Part shown: in pieces, positions 5,311 to 5,990 of the stretch
Layout of the letters: every line of letters starts with the position of its first letter
How positions within the stretch are numbered: the first letter of the stretch is position 1
Source: Armatimonadota bacterium
Lineage (GTDB): Bacteria > Armatimonadota > Fimbriimonadia > Fimbriimonadales > Fimbriimonadaceae
Assembly: GCA_023428805.1 (NCBI GenBank)
Contig: JAEYWW010000118.1
Span: forward strand, 1 to 5,990
DNA: 5,990 nt
Reading direction: 5' to 3'
Made by a program: the position numbers and the translations under genes
Notes under the pieces: model-generated
What the model saw: only the letters and a program-made list of their open reading frames with translations
The model's database searches: none
Told to the model about the DNA's origin: nothing

Positions 5311-5990
5311 CTATGCCGCTTCATCCCGCATCCGATCCAGCGCGATGATCAGCCCGTCCAGAGTCAAAGTCGCGCAGTAGCGGTGGATGCTGGGGCAGAG
5401 GCGGGCGAAGACTTCGCCGAGACCGCCGGTGGCGAGGATGGTGGGCGGGGAGCCGAGTTCGTCGGAGATGCGGGCCGCAAGCTCTTCGATGGCTCCAGCC
5501 GCTCCGAACAACACTCCTGATTCCAACGACTCGACGGTGTTGCGCCCGATGGCCCGAGCCGGTTCACGCAACGCGATCTGCGGCAGCTTCGCCGCCCGGC
5601 TGGCGAGAGCCTCCATCGAGACGATCACACCAGGCAGAATCGCTCCGCCCGCATAGGCTCCGTTCCGATCCACCACATCAAATGTCGTCGCCGTCCCGAA
5701 ATCCACGACCACAACAGGAGCGTGATACAAGGCGAGAGCCCCCAAAGCGTTTGCGATCCGATCCGCGCCGACGGCGTGGGGCGGGTCGTAGGTGACAGGG
5801 AGACCGACCTGCGCGCCGTTGACCAGCCACGCGGTGATGACTCCGAATCGGTCCGCGAAGAGCCGCGTCACGGCATCCATCGCCTGCGGCACGACGCTCG
5901 CGCCGATCACGGCTTCCGCTTCAAATGGAATCCCATCCAGTCGGCACAAGGCTTCCAGATGGACCGCCAACTCGTCTTCAGTGCGGTGGG
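5311..5990 (-). CDS. coaX: Type III pantothenate kinase, N-terminus beyond the window
   Basis: Cytoplasmic enzyme that phosphorylates pantothenate, the first committed step of coenzyme A synthesis. The frame is open to the right edge. Codons before the TTG at 5970 read HRTEDE, matching the usual RTE...DELA segment, so that TTG is an internal Leu and about 30 N-terminal residues, including the DxGNT phosphate-binding motif, are missing. Visible landmarks, numbering that Leu as residue 1: the type III signature VGADRIANALGAL (67-79); VVVVDFGTATTFDVV (86-100), the second acidic and phosphate motif; GGAILPG (108-114); and ILATGGLGEVF (178-188). Length and motif order fit the ASKHA-fold CoaX family, which requires a monovalent cation and is not feedback-inhibited by CoA. 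It converges on the hypothetical gene, with repeat copy 2 in between. The stop TAG is at 5311-5313. Confidence 0.96.
   Translation of the reverse strand, partial: HRTEDELAVHLEALCRLDGIPFEAEAVIGASVVPQAMDAVTRLFADRFGVITAWLVNGAQVGLPVTYDPPHAVGADRIANALGALALYHAPVVVVDFGTATTFDVVDRNGAYAGGAILPGVIVSMEALASRAAKLPQIALREPARAIGRNTVESLESGVLFGAAGAIEELAARISDELGSPPTILATGGLGEVFARLCPSIHRYCATLTLDGLIIALDRMRDEAA

Overview
The window is a bacterial chromosomal segment of fairly high GC, with moderately spaced genes of mostly housekeeping type. It reads, left to right: an S8 (subtilisin-like) secreted protease on the minus strand, cut by the left edge; an AT-richer intergenic stretch with a 28-nt inverted repeat and a good intrinsic terminator; upp (uracil phosphoribosyltransferase, minus); a 93-nt palindrome built of GCAGAT/ATCTGC units; a broken GxxExxY (PD-(D/E)XK_3-like) gene; a pterin-4a-carbinolamine dehydratase (minus); then, divergently, pckA (ATP-dependent PEP carboxykinase, plus); a two-domain hypothetical gene (plus) that looks frameshifted; and coaX (type III pantothenate kinase, minus), cut by the right edge.

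Nothing identifies the organism directly. The mix of a long Csp-like S8 protease, a type III (not type I) pantothenate kinase, an ATP-type PckA, weak Shine-Dalgarno signals and intergenic CGCACT-NN-AGTGCG palindromes would fit an environmental lineage such as Armatimonadota (Fimbriimonadia-like) or a neighbouring phylum. That is an impression, not a demonstration.

The genes do not form one pathway: pyrimidine salvage (Upp), pterin recycling (Pcd), gluconeogenesis (PckA) and coenzyme A synthesis (CoaX) lie side by side. The only clear coupling is pcd and the GxxExxY remnant, whose stop and TTG start overlap.

The intergenic spaces are the most interesting part. Two related elements (about 4308-4390 and 5189-5284) lie in opposite orientations on either side of the hypothetical gene. 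Each is a string of short palindromes whose arms differ in sequence between copies but stay self-complementary. The 93-nt palindrome lies directly behind the decaying GxxExxY gene and may belong to the same mobile or selfish unit. No complete, obviously new multi-gene system is visible.
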